Assembly: GCA_021781475.1 (NCBI GenBank)
Contig: JAJXWT010000003.1
Span: forward strand, 1-64,000
DNA from: a bacterium
GTDB taxonomy: Bacteria > Patescibacteriota > Saccharimonadia > Saccharimonadales > Saccharimonadaceae
Length of the DNA stretch: 64,000 bases
Reading direction: 5' to 3'
Shown: piece by piece, positions 1 to 7,963 of the stretch
How positions within the stretch are numbered: position 1 is the stretch's first letter
Layout of the letters: every line of letters begins with the position of its first letter
Translations under genes and position numbers: made by a program
The notes under the pieces: generated by a model
Told to the model about the DNA's origin: nothing
Database searches by the model: none
The model's input: the letters and a program-made list of their open reading frames with translations, nothing else

Positions 1-2
1 TA

Positions 3-581
3 TCGCCGCGGCGGCACACCACAAAAACGAATTTACGGGTCCAAGTGCTCCCGAGCGGCCCTGGCTATTCCGATGAAAATAACTTAAAAGTTTTTACCGC
101 ACTTTTTTATGCAGCGCAAAAGACAATTACGATTGTGAATCCGTATTTTGTACCAGATAGTGTGCTGATTACCGCACTGGTGAGTGCAGCGCGGCGTGGT
201 GTGCAGGTCGCAATTATCAATTCGGCGGCGGTCGACCAGTTTTTTGTGGCGCACGCACAGCGCTCGTATTATGAGCAGCTTTTGGCGGCCGGTGTGCATA
301 TTCATTTGCACCGTGGCCCCGTTTTGGTCCATTCAAAATTTATCATCGTTGATGAACAAGTGTCTATGGTCGGTTCAAGTAACATGGACATGCGCTCGTT
401 CGTGCTCGATAGCGAGCTGACAATCATGGTGTATAGTGAACAGTTCGCAACAAACTTGCAGGCTATCGCCGACACCTATTTGGCAGACGCTCGCATGATT
501 GACCTTGCGTCATGGCAGGCGCGCCCAGCCGCACATAAGATATTTGACACAATCGCACGTCTTACCGCTACAATTCAGTAA
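3..581 (+). CDS. Phospholipase D/cardiolipin synthase-like protein, 5' end outside window
   Basis: HSKFIIVDEQVSMVGSSNMDMRSF = HKD motif; frame open to window edge. Confidence 0.85.
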   Translation, partial: SPRRHTTKTNLRVQVLPSGPGYSDENNLKVFTALFYAAQKTITIVNPYFVPDSVLITALVSAARRGVQVAIINSAAVDQFFVAHAQRSYYEQLLAAGVHIHLHRGPVLVHSKFIIVDEQVSMVGSSNMDMRSFVLDSELTIMVYSEQFATNLQAIADTYLADARMIDLASWQARPAAHKIFDTIARLTATIQ

Positions 582-1366
582 TGGATGAGTTTCACGATAC
601 AATCTGGGGGTATTACCGTACGCATGCTCGCCCGATGCCTTGGCGCGATGCGCCGACATTTTATAATGTGCTTATCAGCGAGCTTATGCTGCAGCAAACC
701 CAGGTGTCTAGGGTTGAGCCTAAGTTTGTGGCATTTACGCAACGGTTTCCTTCGATGATTGAGCTCGCACAGGCGCCACTTGCCGATGTAATGAGCCAAT
801 GGGTTGGGTTAGGCTATAATCGGCGGGCGAAGTATCTCCACGAAGCCAGTAGGCTTATCGTAAAGAACGGGCAACCGCGCGGTGTTGCTGAACTAGTAGC
901 CTTGCCTGGTGTCGGTAAAAATACCGCAGCTGCGATCATGAACTATGCCTACAATAGTGCGACACCCTTTGTCGAAACGAATATTCGCACCGTGTATATC
1001 GAATCCTTTTTTAAAGGCAAGGTTGACATCACTGACCGGCAGATTCTTGACCTGGTAACTACGACAATTGATTATGAGCACCCCAGGGAGTGGTTTTGGG
1101 CATTGATGGATTATGGAGCGCACCTTAAGGCGAGCGGTCTGGCAAATACGGCATCGAGCCACCACTATCGGCGCCAAACGCCGCTTGCTGGTAGCGTGCG
1201 GCAGATGCGCGGCTGGATTGTCCGGGCGCTGGCAGGGGGCGCTTTGAGCCGTGCCCGGCTTACGCGCCAGTTCGGCGACGATGCGCGCTTTACGGGAGCG
1301 CTTAGCGCTCTGCAGTCTGAAGGGCTCGTAACTGAAACTAATGGCACGCTCCATTTGACCAAATGA
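581..1366 (+). CDS. mutY: A/G-specific adenine glycosylase-like HhH-GPD protein (MutY family), no FeS-cluster Cys motif
   Basis: SELMLQQTQV, LPGVGKNTA HhH, VETNIRTV; C-terminal winged-helix-like tail. Confidence 0.8.
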   Translation: MDEFHDTIWGYYRTHARPMPWRDAPTFYNVLISELMLQQTQVSRVEPKFVAFTQRFPSMIELAQAPLADVMSQWVGLGYNRRAKYLHEASRLIVKNGQPRGVAELVALPGVGKNTAAAIMNYAYNSATPFVETNIRTVYIESFFKGKVDITDRQILDLVTTTIDYEHPREWFWALMDYGAHLKASGLANTASSHHYRRQTPLAGSVRQMRGWIVRALAGGALSRARLTRQFGDDARFTGALSALQSEGLVTETNGTLHLTK

Positions 1367-1391
1367 AACAGACGCGAGATAATAAAGAGAC

Positions 1392-1928
1392 ATGAAATAT
1401 ACGCGCGTGTTCGCTGTTATCGTTGCTATAGTGCTGCTGGCCTCGCCACGCACTGTGCTTGCTGTGAGTCAGCAACCAGCTCCGCTGACCAGCAGTCAAA
1501 TCGAGCATATACGCAACAACTGTGGTGATACGCAGACTGCAATTAGTAGCGTGAGCGCGACCGATGCGGTGGCTTTCGTGAACATTATCCAGCAGCTCGA
1601 CCCCCTGTCTAACCGGCTCATGGCACCAATGAATAGTCGCGTTGCCCTTAATAAGCTCGACAGTGTGGCGCTGACAAAAACAACCGTCGACTTTAACGCA
1701 GAGGCTACCAAATTCCAGTCGCTGTATCGGGATTATGTCAAAAGCGTTAATGCGACCACTGTGATGGGGTGTTATAACCAGCCAGTTGAGTTTTACGATA
1801 ACCTAACCTTACTATTACAAAAGCGCGCCCTTGTACGCGCGTCGTACGAGCGGCTTATGAGCTTGATGGCGCAATATCGCAGCCAAGTGCAAGTAGTTGA
1901 AAAAAATGCGCTCAGTGGGGCTCAGTAG
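1392..1928 (+). CDS. Secreted hypothetical protein with signal peptide
   Basis: N-terminal hydrophobic signal; promoter TTGACC-N17-GATAAT directly upstream. Confidence 0.65.
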   Translation: MKYTRVFAVIVAIVLLASPRTVLAVSQQPAPLTSSQIEHIRNNCGDTQTAISSVSATDAVAFVNIIQQLDPLSNRLMAPMNSRVALNKLDSVALTKTTVDFNAEATKFQSLYRDYVKSVNATTVMGCYNQPVEFYDNLTLLLQKRALVRASYERLMSLMAQYRSQVQVVEKNALSGAQ

Positions 1929-1930
1929 TC

Positions 1931-2314
1931 ATGAATGTGCTCGACGAACTTCGCAAAGAGGCGGCTCTTCGGGGGCGCTACGAACGCAACAAGTTTACGT
2001 TCATGCTAGGGGGTGTTGTAGTTATCTCGCTTTTGCTCGTGTCAATCGCAATGGGCGTGTACAACACCAGCGAAGCCGCGCAGCTTGACCTGAGTGGGCC
2101 ACGCTATGCTGGCGTGCGTGACCAAGTTGTGCAGAATAAGGCGCTTTCTACCTACCCCTCAAGTGGCACGTTCGACCAGCAGTCATTTGATGATTTTTAT
2201 AAGGCCTATGACCAGCACGTCCAGGCAATGCAGCAAGTGAATGGCTACGACCCTGCCGCAGTGAACAATGACTCATTTAACCTGATTGCGCCGACTGCCA
2301 CGCCAAGCCAGTAA
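1931..2314 (+). CDS. Single-TM hypothetical protein
   Basis: ORF with one TM, follows previous gene by 2 nt. Confidence 0.6.
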   Translation: MNVLDELRKEAALRGRYERNKFTFMLGGVVVISLLLVSIAMGVYNTSEAAQLDLSGPRYAGVRDQVVQNKALSTYPSSGTFDQQSFDDFYKAYDQHVQAMQQVNGYDPAAVNNDSFNLIAPTATPSQ

Positions 2315-2370
2315 GTGTCGGTGGCCTACGTGCACCGTATTGGTGCCATAACTACGTTATAATTGCAAAA

Positions 2371-3021
2371 ATGCCAGAATTTATTGACCCAAACCAGTTT
2401 ATTATTTCGCGCAAACGTAAGAAATATCGTTTTGCACGTTTTCATAATAACCCCTTATGTTTTGAGCTCTATGAATGGAGCGCGCGCCCGGTTGACTACA
2501 TTGAAATTGGCGCTGGCAACGGCATGTTTGCGGTTGAGCAGGCGGCGGGTGCACCGGAGCGCAGCTTTGTCGCTGTTGACGTCAAGGGGGACCGATTGCA
2601 AATTGGTGCCCATGCGGCGGTTGCGCGCGGCCTTACGAACGTTTATTTTGTGCGGGCTCGTGCAGATCAAATCGCCGAGCTCGTTCCCGGCCACTCCGTT
2701 GGCGCTATGTGGCTTAACTTTTCCGATCCATACCCTAAAAAACGTTCCGCAGGCAGGCGCCTCACGCACCCGTATTTCCTTAATCGCTACGCACAGGTAC
2801 TCCGGCCGGGCGGCAGTCTTTATATCAAGCACGACAACCCTCAATTTTTTTCGTGGAGCCTTGAGCAGCTAGTGGCAAGCCATTGGTCACTTAAAGAGCT
2901 GAGCTTCGACCTCCATGACTCGCCGCTAGATGTGAGCTATAAAATTATGACTGCGTACGAGCAAAAATGGCTTGCGCAAGGCTTACCGACACAATTTGTA
3001 CATGCTACAATAAATACATAA
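2371..3021 (+). CDS. trmB: tRNA (guanine-N7-)-methyltransferase
   Basis: IEIGAGNGMFAVEQA SAM site, NFSDPYPKKRSAGRRLTHPYFL. Confidence 0.9.
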   Translation: MPEFIDPNQFIISRKRKKYRFARFHNNPLCFELYEWSARPVDYIEIGAGNGMFAVEQAAGAPERSFVAVDVKGDRLQIGAHAAVARGLTNVYFVRARADQIAELVPGHSVGAMWLNFSDPYPKKRSAGRRLTHPYFLNRYAQVLRPGGSLYIKHDNPQFFSWSLEQLVASHWSLKELSFDLHDSPLDVSYKIMTAYEQKWLAQGLPTQFVHATINT

Positions 3022-3036
3022 AGAATTGAGTCAATT

Positions 3037-3732
3037 ATGGTACGTAAATCATCTGTGAAAAACGATTATCAAAAATACATACTGAGTCAATTAAGGACAA
3101 GCCAGTTTGCGCGTTTTTCAGATATAAAGCCGGAAAATATCAACTCAAACTCGTTTAGCTACCACCTAAAGGAACTACTCAAAGGTGGATGGATTACTAA
3201 AAGTGCACAGGGTTATAGCCTTGGTCCTTCGGGGCTTGCCCATGCGGCACGCGACACAGAGGAAAAAACTGTTCGTATGCAACCAAACCTTATGATTGCG
3301 CTCCTTATTCAAGATCCCGAGGGTAACGTGCTACTGCACAAAAAGAGCGAACAACCCTATATCGCAACCTGGGAGCTCCCTTCGGTTCCCGCTGCAGTTG
3401 CGGATACAAGTATACGCGATGCGGCCGAATGGGCAGCGCGTAAGCTGCTACACATCACACCAGACAATCCCCGCCATGCGGGCGATTGCTATGTGCGTGT
3501 TCATAGGGGGAAAGTGGCACTGACCGCAACCATGTTCCACATTATTCGCTTTGCCGTCGGGGCCTACGAGGCGCCAACTAATTTTATGTGGGTTGACCCG
3601 TTAAAGATTGCGGCACTTTCGCATGCGCCGGCTCTTGACCAAATTGTTGCCCGGGCGTTCTTTAACGATCCGTACTTTTTCGAAGAATATACTGTGCAGT
3701 ACAGTATCCAAGCGCCGCTTGTGGCGGAATAA
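3037..3732 (+). CDS. N-terminal winged-HTH plus degenerate Nudix-fold protein
   Basis: wHTH-like N-term (FSYHLKELLKGGWITKSAQGYSL), Nudix-like LLIQDPEGNVLLHKK...ATWELPS with eroded REUxEE box. Confidence 0.65.
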   Translation: MVRKSSVKNDYQKYILSQLRTSQFARFSDIKPENINSNSFSYHLKELLKGGWITKSAQGYSLGPSGLAHAARDTEEKTVRMQPNLMIALLIQDPEGNVLLHKKSEQPYIATWELPSVPAAVADTSIRDAAEWAARKLLHITPDNPRHAGDCYVRVHRGKVALTATMFHIIRFAVGAYEAPTNFMWVDPLKIAALSHAPALDQIVARAFFNDPYFFEEYTVQYSIQAPLVAE

Positions 3733-3734
3733 TC

Positions 3735-4988
3735 TTATGCCGCCAGCTGCTGGCGTAACCAGCTGTCAATGGAGCCGGCACCCATAACCAGCACCAGATT
3801 GCCGAGCGCTCGTTCGCGCTGTATATCTGTCCATAATTGGCTATTGAGGTCGCGGTACTCAACAATGTTTCGGTTCGTAAGGTTTTCGGTCAGTTGCTCG
3901 GGTTGTAAAACTGGAAGGTTTGGATTCTCGCGGGAAAGATAGGTGGGCAACCAATAAATTTTTTGTGCGGATTTCATACAATCTGCGTACTGGGCGCGCA
4001 CCTGGTACTGGCGTGTGTTTTGGTGCGGTTGGTATACTACGACAATATGGTCGGAAAGCTCGTGTGCAAGTTGGAGCGTCGCGGCAATTTCGGTGGGGTG
4101 GTGTGCATAGTCGCTGTATAAGTTTGGGCCAAGCTGTTCAAAGCGCCGGCTTGTCCCCGGGAACGTATCAATCGCCGCCCGTACTTCGTCGTAGGTGCCA
4201 AGGCTAAGGTATTCGCTGGCGTAGGCGATAAGGGTTGCGTTTTCGCGGTTATGGGTACCGACAAGGTGGAACGGCATCGTATCTTGCATGTGGAGCAAGG
4301 TATTGTCCGGGCGGAGTGTCAACCCGCGCTGGGCCTCGCGCTCCCACATAATGGTGTGCGCTGAATGGTCTATAAACTGCTGAAAAGCTGCAAAATAGTC
4401 AGCGGGGGTAGGGTAGGTGTCGGCGTGGTCGTAGTCAACACTGGTAATAAGTGACAGGTAGGGCGAAAAGTGCAAAAAATTGCGATCGAACTCATCGCAC
4501 TCGTACACAAAATATTGCGAATTTTCGTCATAGCGACCGCTGGGGCCAAAGCTAAGCGTTGAACCCACTGAATAGCTGACGGGTATTTTAAGCTGTTTTA
4601 GTGTCCACACAAGCATGCCGGTGGTCGTCGTTTTACCATGAGTGCCAGCAACGGCGATTAGTTTTAAGTTGTGTTCACGGATAATATCGCTAATCAGTTC
4701 ATCGCGTTTGCCGGTTTTAATACCAAGCGCCCGTGCCTTGGTGAGCTCTGGGTGATCCGCGGCCATGGCTGCGGTGTAAATCAACCAATCGAGTGGGTGC
4801 GCGGCGTGCACTTGCTCCAAAAAGCTGCCATCTTGCGTATAGGCAATCTGCACTCCCTTGGCCTCAAGCTGGTAGGTAGTGGGGCTTTTTGCTGTGTCCG
4901 ATCCAGCAACGTAGTGCCCGGCATCACTTGCAATTTCGGCGAGTGGCCCAATGCCCACGCCCCCAATTCCAGCAAAATATATATTCAT
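3735..4988 (-). CDS. murC: UDP-N-acetylmuramate--L-alanine ligase-like
   Basis: MNIYFAGIGGVGIGPLAE; GTHGKTTTTGML P-loop; YAHHPTEI. Confidence 0.9.
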   Translation of the reverse strand: MNIYFAGIGGVGIGPLAEIASDAGHYVAGSDTAKSPTTYQLEAKGVQIAYTQDGSFLEQVHAAHPLDWLIYTAAMAADHPELTKARALGIKTGKRDELISDIIREHNLKLIAVAGTHGKTTTTGMLVWTLKQLKIPVSYSVGSTLSFGPSGRYDENSQYFVYECDEFDRNFLHFSPYLSLITSVDYDHADTYPTPADYFAAFQQFIDHSAHTIMWEREAQRGLTLRPDNTLLHMQDTMPFHLVGTHNRENATLIAYASEYLSLGTYDEVRAAIDTFPGTSRRFEQLGPNLYSDYAHHPTEIAATLQLAHELSDHIVVVYQPHQNTRQYQVRAQYADCMKSAQKIYWLPTYLSRENPNLPVLQPEQLTENLTNRNIVEYRDLNSQLWTDIQRERALGNLVLVMGAGSIDSWLRQQLAA

Positions 4989-5033
4989 GTGCTTATGGTA
5001 CAATAAAACCGGTAACGTGGGCAAAAAATAGAC

Positions 5034-6242
5034 ATGCTGCAGTGGGCAATCAGTCTAATCTTTCGCAAGCGCCATTACTGGCGCCACGCTTCGTTTGGTG
5101 AAGTTTCTGAGCTGTACGTTTCGCGGTTGCTTATGACGTTCGCAACGAACAGCATCGGCCTATTTATTGCACTCTATCTGTATACCTTGGGGTACAGCCT
5201 CCAGTTTATTATTATGCTGTACGCGGTAATGTTTTTGCTCAAGCTGCCTTTTGGGTTCTTTGCAGCAAAATATATTGCCCATTTTGGCCCAAAACACGGT
5301 GTGCTCATGGCAAACGTGCTGCGGGTCCCAAGTTTAATCGCCATGTTCGCTGCGCCACAGTATGGTATTGCTGCGGTATTAACTTTTAGTCTGTTTCAAA
5401 ACATGGCGGCAACACTTTATAACGTAAGCTATATGGTTGATTTTTCTAAGGTCCGGCACGAACTCCATACTGGCAAGGAGCTTGCCACGATGCAGATGAT
5501 TGAGCGCTTTGCTCGGGTGGCCGCACCGCTTATTGGCGGTATCCTTGCAACACTTTTCGGCCCAGCGGTCGTGATACTTGTCGCATCGTTACTCTTTAGT
5601 GTATCGTCGTACCCGTTGTTCCGCACAATTGAGCCAGTGCCGATTCGCATGAAGCTTAAATTCCGGGGCTTTCCTTGGTCACTGGCGCTCGGCAGCTTTA
5701 TTAGCAGCTCTGCCATGGGGTTTGACTGGACAGTGAGCGGCATGGTTTGGGTTCTGTTCACGGTCTTTGTTGTGTTTAGTACGCTTGGCGGGGGTGTATA
5801 CGCCATGCTTGGCCTATTGTTTTCGATTGGCGTCATGGTTTCGATGGCCGCAGCCTGGCTGTTTGGGGTGATTGTCGACAAAAGAAAGGGCGACTGGTTG
5901 TTTACAAGTGGTGTTATTGCGAACTCGCTCATCCATGTGATGCGGCCGTTTGTCACGACCGTGGCGGCCGTGGTGGGGGTAAACGCCGCGAAAGAAACAG
6001 CGACGGTGGCCTATTCGTTGCCATGGACGCGGGCTGTCTTTGAGGTCGGGGATATGTCAGGGTACCGGGTGGCTTACTTTATGCTTTTACAAATGTGGTC
6101 CGATATCGGCTCAGCAATCGCGTGCGTGGTTGCTGTTGGACTCATTTGGACGTTTGGGCTCGTGCTCGGCATGCAGCTGTTTTTTGTGTGTGCAGGTATG
6201 CTTGAACTTGCCATGATGGCGGGCCGTAAATATACAAAATAA
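5034..6242 (+). CDS. MFS-like integral membrane transporter
   Basis: 12-TM pattern, polytopic hydrophobic ORF. Confidence 0.65.
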   Translation: MLQWAISLIFRKRHYWRHASFGEVSELYVSRLLMTFATNSIGLFIALYLYTLGYSLQFIIMLYAVMFLLKLPFGFFAAKYIAHFGPKHGVLMANVLRVPSLIAMFAAPQYGIAAVLTFSLFQNMAATLYNVSYMVDFSKVRHELHTGKELATMQMIERFARVAAPLIGGILATLFGPAVVILVASLLFSVSSYPLFRTIEPVPIRMKLKFRGFPWSLALGSFISSSAMGFDWTVSGMVWVLFTVFVVFSTLGGGVYAMLGLLFSIGVMVSMAAAWLFGVIVDKRKGDWLFTSGVIANSLIHVMRPFVTTVAAVVGVNAAKETATVAYSLPWTRAVFEVGDMSGYRVAYFMLLQMWSDIGSAIACVVAVGLIWTFGLVLGMQLFFVCAGMLELAMMAGRKYTK

Positions 6243-6280
6243 CCCCGCCTTGCTATACTGGGCGTAGCTAGGTGGGCGTT

Positions 6281-6904
6281 ATGGCAGCTGATTCCAGTAA
6301 TATACGAAAAACAATTTATATGATGCACCGCGTAAAAACGTGGCAACTTTTAGTGATACTGCTGCTGATGGCCTTTGTTGCTGTCACGCTGCTGCGCTTA
6401 AATAATATCGGAATGGTGCAGCGCCGTGATGCCGCTATAAAGGCGACCGACCCAAGTGACGCCAGGGCGCGCCTGGCTGATTTGCAAGCATATTCTATGG
6501 GCCACATGAACGCTGATACCGGGGTGTTTTACCTTGAAGGCCTATTTGGCCATGATGCCCAGGTAATAACAAACGAAATTCAGCAGGCAACGGGTACCTC
6601 GGCAACGGTTGACGCCCGAGCGGATGCAATTTGTAAGCCGCTTTCCAATGGCTACACCAGGGAATACCAGGATTGCATGATTCGCGAAATTACGAAGGGC
6701 GGCCAGGTGGTTGACCCCCTGACCCTGCCAAAATACCCGAACCAATCGCTCTATCGATATTCGTTCTTTTCGCCGCTCCTTTCGTTCGATTTTGCTGGTC
6801 TCGCGGTTGTTGCGTGTTTCGTGATTGCCCTAATTATTGTCGTGCGATCGGTGAGTCTTGTGGTGCTAAAACTCCTGTTAAAACACTACTACAGGGGTGT
6901 ATAG
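6281..6904 (+). CDS. Two-TM hypothetical membrane protein
   Basis: Start at first ATG after TATACT; TM near each end. Confidence 0.55.
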   Translation: MAADSSNIRKTIYMMHRVKTWQLLVILLLMAFVAVTLLRLNNIGMVQRRDAAIKATDPSDARARLADLQAYSMGHMNADTGVFYLEGLFGHDAQVITNEIQQATGTSATVDARADAICKPLSNGYTREYQDCMIREITKGGQVVDPLTLPKYPNQSLYRYSFFSPLLSFDFAGLAVVACFVIALIIVVRSVSLVVLKLLLKHYYRGV

Positions 6905-6972
6905 GTGTTGACAAGGGTTGCTCCCCGGTATAACCTAATCAATGTAAGATACTAATAGGAGGTATAACCAAT

Positions 6973-7182
6973 ATGGCTTACAGTCACACTAACTCTAAAG
7001 GCGTCAAATACTACTTGCACAAGACAGAAGTCACTCTACGCGGTGGCAAACCACAAACAATCTACTTTTTCGCTAAGGTAGAAAAGAACGCAAAGGGCGC
7101 TCCTTGCGACCTACCAGAAGATCGCGTTGTCAAAGAAAACCCACGCAACGGCTTTTTGACCGTTTCGAAAAAAAGCAAATAA
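6973..7182 (+). CDS. Small (69 aa) conserved-looking basic protein
   Basis: AGGAGG SD at 6957-6962, own terminator at 7205; MAYSHTNSKGVKYYLHKTEVTLRGGK. Confidence 0.8.
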   Translation: MAYSHTNSKGVKYYLHKTEVTLRGGKPQTIYFFAKVEKNAKGAPCDLPEDRVVKENPRNGFLTVSKKSK

Positions 7183-7204
7183 GGTATAACATACCAACAA
7201 ACCA

Positions 7205-7236
7205 GCCCCGCATATTCTGCGGGGCGTTTGTTTTTA
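7205..7236 (+). terminator. Rho-independent terminator
   Basis: GCCCCGCA-tattc-TGCGGGGC followed by T-rich tract. Confidence 0.85.
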
Positions 7237-7289
7237 TAAAATACTTGCGCTTTTATGCCAATTGGGGTTATGCTAAAAACACAAACAAA

Positions 7290-7350
7290 CAGGTGCCAAA
7301 AAAGCCCCCATTGCCGGGCACCTGTGTAGGTTGCTTGGCGGGGGGCTTTT
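7290..7350 (+). ncRNA. Candidate structured RNA/attenuator with pseudoknot topology
   Basis: Stem A 7290-7297/7317-7324 (8 bp) interleaved with stem B 7300-7309/7341-7350 (10 bp, ends CTTTT); TTGCGC-N18-TATGCT promoter-like at 7245-7274. Confidence 0.45.
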
Positions 7351-7354
7351 AATA

Positions 7355-7383
7355 TTGACTTTATTTTACTTTTGTGCTATAAC
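7355..7383 (+). promoter_or_regulatory. Sigma70-type promoter TTGACT-N17-TATAAC
   Basis: Direct match; 10 nt before ATG 7394. Confidence 0.75.
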
Positions 7384-7393
7384 AAAAGTAATT

Positions 7394-7810
7394 ATGACAC
7401 TGCCGGATTTTTTGCCTAATCAGCCATCGATCACTTCAGACGGTGAGGTTGGCGCCACAGTGAAAGACATAACGACACAGATAGAGAACCTGCTTTTGCA
7501 GTGCGCAAAGATGGAAGCCGAGGCGAGGCTGAGACGTGGGCGTAAGCAGTACAGGTCTGCTCAAGAGCTTCGCGCGGACGCAAAGAATCTTGGAAACGAA
7601 GCGAATAGACTTATAGCGAGGTACCTAGGGCTTGGCGAGTATAACCCTAATGACTCAGCTAACGTGTCGGCAGTTGCCCAAGAACGCTTAGCCAGGCGCC
7701 AAGTGGCACTTGGGCGAGGGGCTACAGAACAAGCACTTCAATCGAGTGAGCCCGAAACACTCAGCCCAATTGAGCGCGCTGCTGGTTGGGGTGATTTGCG
7801 CAACCAGTAA
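7394..7810 (+). CDS. Hypothetical protein
   Basis: ORF with strong promoter immediately upstream (MTLPDFLPNQPSITSD). Confidence 0.6.
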   Translation: MTLPDFLPNQPSITSDGEVGATVKDITTQIENLLLQCAKMEAEARLRRGRKQYRSAQELRADAKNLGNEANRLIARYLGLGEYNPNDSANVSAVAQERLARRQVALGRGATEQALQSSEPETLSPIERAAGWGDLRNQ

Positions 7811-7963
7811 CTGGCTTAACTTATCGTAGGGGCCGCTAAACCTTCAGTGGCTGGGGCGTATAGTGCCCCGTTGTGGTTATGCCTATATTGTATTTCTACA
7901 CCCCCTGTTGTTAAATAAGGACAAATGGGTAAGTGGGTAACAAAAACGACACGACGGGACAGT

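Noticed and set aside
7290-7350. Assignment of the pseudoknot-like RNA to preQ1, SAM-II, fluoride or guanidine-III riboswitch classes
   Set aside because: Conserved sequence signatures of those classes, as I recall them, are not present
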